Shown one piece after another: positions 60,200 through 64,000 of a stretch of 64,000 nucleotides of DNA (the first letter of the stretch is position 1; each line of letters opens with the position of its first letter). The stretch comes from Monosporascus cannonballus. Its lineage: Eukaryota; Ascomycota; Sordariomycetes; Xylariales. Below the pieces are notes generated by a model, which had not been told where the DNA came from, ran no database searches, and saw only the letters and a program-made list of their open reading frames with translations. Made by a program: the position numbers and the translations under genes. The stretch is taken from positions 186,001 through 250,000 of the forward strand of contig QJNS01000047.1 of the NCBI GenBank assembly GCA_004154925.1, read 5' to 3'.

Positions 60200-62318
60200 T
60201 TGGTATTGGATCGACTCTCTGGCTTATCGTCCATCCGACGAAGATAGTCGAGACTATGAAGGAGCATGCCGCACTGATCTAGTCATGACGACCAGGTCCC
60301 TTGCTTTCTTGGCTGCTCGCCCCCATACAAGCTAGAATCGCGAATGCCTTATCGTAGCCACACTCAACTAGAAAGAGATTATGTTAGAGAAGGGAAAACC
60401 GGTTGAGCAGAATAGATTATAAATCGAGAGTAAAAGAAATTGAGACTTGACCCACCGACCGGGATCTCCAATTAACATGTGGTATGAAGTGTATCCCGTA
60501 TTCCCTCTGGATCTTAAGTTTCTGGCTATGCGTTGTTTGAGTTGATACTGCACTGTATTGCATCGACGGTGAAGATAGAGCCTAGTCAGTTTCGACCATC
60601 GTAACAAGAGTCTTCGGACAGTAGCCCTTCTTAAAACGTGTTGCCTACGCTCAACTCGCACTGCCAAGTCAATGATGAAGTTTTGTTTCTGTAGTAATGC
60701 AGTGCGTTCCTGCTTGGTGACACATGTTTGGGACTGCAACCTCATTTCATGGCATCAGCTTGTGCATCTTCTACCTATTATCCCACGACGACTTCGAGTC
60801 GATGTCATTTGAAGTGCTTGCAAATAGAGTTTGTAACCCTAGCGCCAAAGGGTCGATGTCATTTGAAAACGGGGGTCGATGTCTTCTACAGCGCACGCGA
60901 TGCGCCCTCTGGAACTTGATCAGTGGATAGTACTACACATGTTTAGATCAGCAGGCAGGGTTTTACAATGTCTGATATGTTATTGCAGATGTTGCAGCAG
61001 TGCAAAACCTGCGCCCTTAGCAGTAGATGTAGGTGAAGGTGCACCCGCTGGAGATGGCCCGAGCACCCGTGTGCGCTCGCCGCAGTCTGTACTGACAGCC
61101 GGTGAGGACTAGTCGTAGCGCTTCCAATCAATGTGTCCGTTTTCATTGATCCAGGAAGATGGGCGCATCAAGGCTCCTATAAAGAGAGATGCGATACAAA
61201 AGACTCAAATAAGCAAAAAACTAAAATTAAAATAAGTAAAGCAAAACCTGGGAAAGAGAGGAATAAGCTAGCAAAAGGGATAAGATCTGTTGGATTTTGA
61301 GGCGAAATGTGCAAGTGATTAAAACTTCTCCACCCATTTAAGATCGGTAGAAAGTGCACACAATATCGTAGAATGAATGACAAATACTCTCCTGCTCCTG
61401 AGTTCCCCTGAAGTGGTCGATGATGATCTGGAGCAGTCCAGAACTCAGTGCGGAAATGAAGGCATTTGCAATCCCTTATGGCCATTCTACATAAGCTGTT
61501 ATGGTTATTGACCATAAGTGTTACGACCCCAGCTGACCTTATAATTAAGACATCGGATAAACTACGGATCAATAGGACGATCAGGCTATAATGGTTAAAG
61601 CTACTAAGAAACCAATAAGGTATAGTCAATACAAAAGTTACTATTACCATTAGCCTTGCACCAAGGTCTAAACAGTTCCCCAGGAACGAAGAATAAGAAG
61701 CATTCATTAGGCCGACTAATTATACATCCCTTATAACAAAAAAATATCACCAACCGACTTACAAAAAACAACCGGTACAGAAGGGACCTACAAAAAATAA
61801 CATAGGCCGAATTTCGATAACCCTTCCCGGCTAAGTGCAGGATACGGGCTTTGCTGGAGCAGCTGTCTCTCCCACCCCAGGAGGTGTTGATCCCATGCTA
61901 TATATCGCAGCCAGATATTTACATGAGAGCGATATGCATGCTGGATAACTGACTGCTGCTGCTGGTATTCTTGGATCCGGGCTTGGATGTTGTCTAAAGT
62001 GACATTATCAGTTCGAAGAAGATCTCTCTTCCGCAATGACTCCACAGGAATCTCTAGTGGCCCTTGCACACAGGATAGCCTCTTCCATTCAGAAGCCTTA
62101 AACAACTGCTGGCAGGTATGTCTAGTGGTCAGGCTAAATGCGGGTAGAGAGGCTCCCTCCAATCTTCTTGCCACTCACCCACCAATATTACTAGAGAGAG
62201 TGTTGCTGCATAGCCTTCTTGGTATCAGCCAGCCAACCACATCTAGGAATGGCACCATGACCGATGCATTACAGGCAGTCGTTCTTCAAAAGAATATTAA
62301 AATTTGTAGCCCGGCCAA
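60200..62318. other. 2.1-kb intergenic region between convergent genes
   Basis: Balanced composition, not RIP-mutated, no gene I would defend. Open stretches on the minus strand at 60368-60745 and 61177-61707 show no motif. GTCGATGTCATTTGAA occurs at 60798-60813 and 60852-60867, with a shortened copy GTCGATGTC at 60875-60883. It must hold the 3' ends of both flanking transcripts. Confidence 0.5.
61788..62174 (-). other. Unrecognised open stretch, possible gene fragment
   Basis: 128 codons on the minus strand without a stop but with no ATG start (first codon GTG). The reading is hydrophilic with QARIQEYQQQQSVIQ and HVNIWLRYIAWDQHLLGWE, which could be a helical segment of a degenerate gene. 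I tried joining it to upstream sequence through a GTGAGT...CTGCCAG intron (about 62181-62107), but no frame stays open on both sides. I do not recognise the family. Confidence 0.2.
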
Positions 62319-64000
62319 CTAACCATTTACTCCAGACCGGCGAAACACATCCTGCCTCGCACTGTTTAAAACTGCCTCGCCTTGCAAAAAGCGCAGGCTG
62401 GAAAGATACTCCACGCTTTTGCGTAACGCTTGCAGAGTCTTGTCCCTGGTTTCCTTATCTTGCCGGCATTCCACAACATGTGCATTATTGCCTTGCCCGA
62501 GACCCGGTTCGAGACAGTGGCCACTGCAGCTGCTTGCTTTACACATCGCCAGACGGGCATCGCCGATTCTCCCCTTGCGCTGTTCCACCCATTCCATGAC
62601 AGGCCAGAGGGGGTGTGACGACCCTTGCCGGGATACATTCGCGTTCACCACCCGGAGCCAGTCGTCGGGATCCATCGCACGCAGCATCAGTCCAGTGCCC
62701 TCTGAGACTGCCCTCCAGAAGTCGCTCACGGAGATGCCTTCCGTCATTTTCAGAGCCTCGGGTGCGCTATCGCGGTCGCATCGGCTGCCGAGGCACGCAT
62801 GGATGATGCTTTGCGCGACATGATCTGCACCCGCGAGGCAAATTACCGCATCCTGCTCGCCATCAACGAAAGCCCCGGCTTCACATGCCCCTGCGACCAG
62901 CCGCCAGATGAAGTCATCTGTGTTGGAGATACCTTCCGTCGCCGTGCCGATGATGATGCCGGGCTTGACCATGTTGATACGCTGGCCGGCGGGAGCGCGA
63001 GCCACGCACCGATGAACTAGAACATCAGATGCAAACTTGGACTGCGAATAGCCGTCTGCAGATGAGAGACCCGAGGGGTCGTCTGCTATTGCGATCTCTG
63101 AAAGGTGCATCTCGCCGCCCGAGACGTAGGTGCAGTGCTGCAGGGGTCCAGCTCCCGCCAACGCGAGCTTCAGGATTTGCACTGTGCTGAGGACGTTCGT
63201 CGCACGCAGTCGCTCGTAGCTCGAGGACCAGTTCACGACGGCTCCGTTGTGTATGATGGCGGTGACTGCCTCTGATTCCTGGGCGCATGTCCCCTCGAGG
63301 CGTGCCCACTGATCCATGGAAACACCCAGCCGCGGCCGTGCAAGGTCCCCTGGCCAGACTTCAATACGGCTCGCCAGTGCAGGTGACCACCATCTGGCGG
63401 TGGTACCGGCGGCCACGATCCGTTGAAAGCCGGCACTGGCATCCCTCGCCCGAACTAGCACGATCACTTTCGATACGCTGGCAAGAGCCAGCAGCTGTCG
63501 AAGGATTTGGCTGCCAAGGAAACCCGTGGCCCCTGTCAAGAATACCACACTTTTACCTGTTTGCAACCTCATCTTTGGTAGTACGTGTTGGTAGGGTTGC
63601 ACTCCTGCCAATTCCTTGTCAAGCTCCTTAATGTCTTGCAAGATATTGGCTGCTCTGGCGTGTTCTTCAGATTGCGGTACAACCTGGTCCCGGCTGCGCA
63701 CAATCTCGGCGATGTCCCGAACATTCAAGTTGACCCTCCTAAAAGTCTTGACAGGAATGTTGAGCCCATAAAAGTCGTTGACTGACCTCGCAAGCGAGAC
63801 AGTCCTTAAGGAGTCGAGGCCTAAATTTTCCAATGTGGCATTCTTTCCCTTTAGAGGATTCTCTCCCTTTGACTCTGGCCTGCGCAGGATATTGACAAGT
63901 ATCTCACTGACCTCGAGCGCGACTGTATCATCCTGAGGTATCTCGGTCAGGACTTCCTCGCTCGAACCAGATTCGGTGTACTTGAATAGCTCGCTTGTCG
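62319..64000 (-). CDS. Carrier-thioester reductase C-terminus of an NRPS-like/adenylate-forming reductase (partial)
   Basis: About 559 C-terminal residues; the 5' part lies beyond the right edge. First a phosphopantetheine carrier domain, LENLGLDSLRTVSLARSVND, with attachment Ser codon at 63810-63812. Then a linker and an NADP-binding Rossmann reductase: TGATGFLG (63513-63536), VRARD after the second strand, WPGDLARPRLG, IIHNGAVVNW, and catalytic YSQSK (Tyr codon 63048-63050, Lys 63036-63038). PLWPVMEW and YLSSLRFLQ near the end match the usual close of such proteins, so the C-terminus is probably complete. The reductase would release a carrier-bound acyl chain as an aldehyde or alcohol. A-T-R enzymes (Lys2-like, carboxylic-acid-reductase-like) and reductase-ended NRPS/PKS share this end, so the upstream domains decide. 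One open frame, intact, unmutated by RIP, converging on the MFS gene. Confidence 0.88.
   Translation of the reverse strand, partial: TSELFKYTESGSSEEVLTEIPQDDTVALEVSEILVNILRRPESKGENPLKGKNATLENLGLDSLRTVSLARSVNDFYGLNIPVKTFRRVNLNVRDIAEIVRSRDQVVPQSEEHARAANILQDIKELDKELAGVQPYQHVLPKMRLQTGKSVVFLTGATGFLGSQILRQLLALASVSKVIVLVRARDASAGFQRIVAAGTTARWWSPALASRIEVWPGDLARPRLGVSMDQWARLEGTCAQESEAVTAIIHNGAVVNWSSSYERLRATNVLSTVQILKLALAGAGPLQHCTYVSGGEMHLSEIAIADDPSGLSSADGYSQSKFASDVLVHRCVARAPAGQRINMVKPGIIIGTATEGISNTDDFIWRLVAGACEAGAFVDGEQDAVICLAGADHVAQSIIHACLGSRCDRDSAPEALKMTEGISVSDFWRAVSEGTGLMLRAMDPDDWLRVVNANVSRQGSSHPLWPVMEWVEQRKGRIGDARLAMCKASSCSGHCLEPGLGQGNNAHVVECRQDKETRDKTLQALRKSVEYLSSLRFLQGEAVLNSARQDVFRRSGVNG

Noticed and set aside
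58910..60267. Minus-strand frames overlapping the MFS gene
   Set aside because: Shadows of a well-supported spliced gene with conserved motifs on the plus strand.
61519..61802. Possible solo LTR (TGTTACGACCCC ... AAATAACA) in the intergenic region
   Set aside because: The start resembles the family-B LTR start, but the interior does not match any LTR here and the flanks (ATAAG / TAGGC) are not a duplication.
62419..63785. Plus-strand and other minus-strand frames overlapping the thioester reductase
   Set aside because: Shadows of the reductase frame, which alone shows the Rossmann, YxxxK and carrier motifs.
1..64000. CRISPR array, bacterial operons or prophage
   Set aside because: No regularly spaced repeats with unique spacers; introns, RIP and fungal gene families show a eukaryotic fungal genome.

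Overview
The window looks like part of a filamentous ascomycete (Pezizomycotina) genome with a two-compartment structure. Positions 1 to about 56,930 are extremely A+T-rich. TpA is very common, CpG survives while CpA/TpG are scarce, and reading frames are broken by TAA/TAG where relatives have Gln or Trp codons. This is the signature of repeat-induced point mutation (RIP; CpA to TpA). From about 56,940 to the right edge the composition becomes balanced and contains intact, intron-bearing or long open genes. I cannot name the species.

The A+T-rich part is a nest of dead LTR retrotransposons, all Ty3/Gypsy wherever a domain can be read. I recognise three families, by LTR pairs and readable pol fragments. 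Family A: A1 (1287-14257), A2 (about 14520-19980) and A3 (33487-40725, minus strand, 431-bp LTRs, ATATA target duplication). Family B: B1 (5387-11392, nested in A1), B2 (23221-29744, minus) and B3 (42350-56587, minus). Family C: C1 (49171-56083, minus, nested in B3, TAAAC target duplication). Three small, less mutated islands sit among them: 20229-20446, 46898-47463, and a ~110-bp repeat with copies at 3779-3910 and 29125-29225. At least two have tRNA-like promoter boxes and are candidate SINEs, short enough to have escaped RIP. Segments 1-1286, 20453-23220, 29745-33481 and 40731-42349 are RIP-degraded DNA that I could not assign.

The balanced part starts with a 25-bp minisatellite (57048-57200) and about 1.2 kb without a recognisable gene. 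A five-exon gene for a 513-residue MFS (DHA1-type) drug/metabolite transporter follows (58432-60199, plus strand). After about 2.1 kb without a confident gene comes the 3' part of a minus-strand gene running off the right edge (62319 to 64000). It encodes an acyl/peptidyl carrier domain followed by a C-terminal NADP-dependent thioester reductase domain, as in NRPS-like adenylate-forming reductases or reductase-terminated synthases.

The carrier-reductase enzyme and the exporter, converging on each other beside a RIP-degraded isochore, look like the edge of a secondary-metabolite gene cluster. The enzyme would release a carrier-bound acyl product as an aldehyde or alcohol and the transporter could export the product or an analogue. 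That pairing is inference from position; the enzyme's adenylation or synthase domains lie beyond the window.
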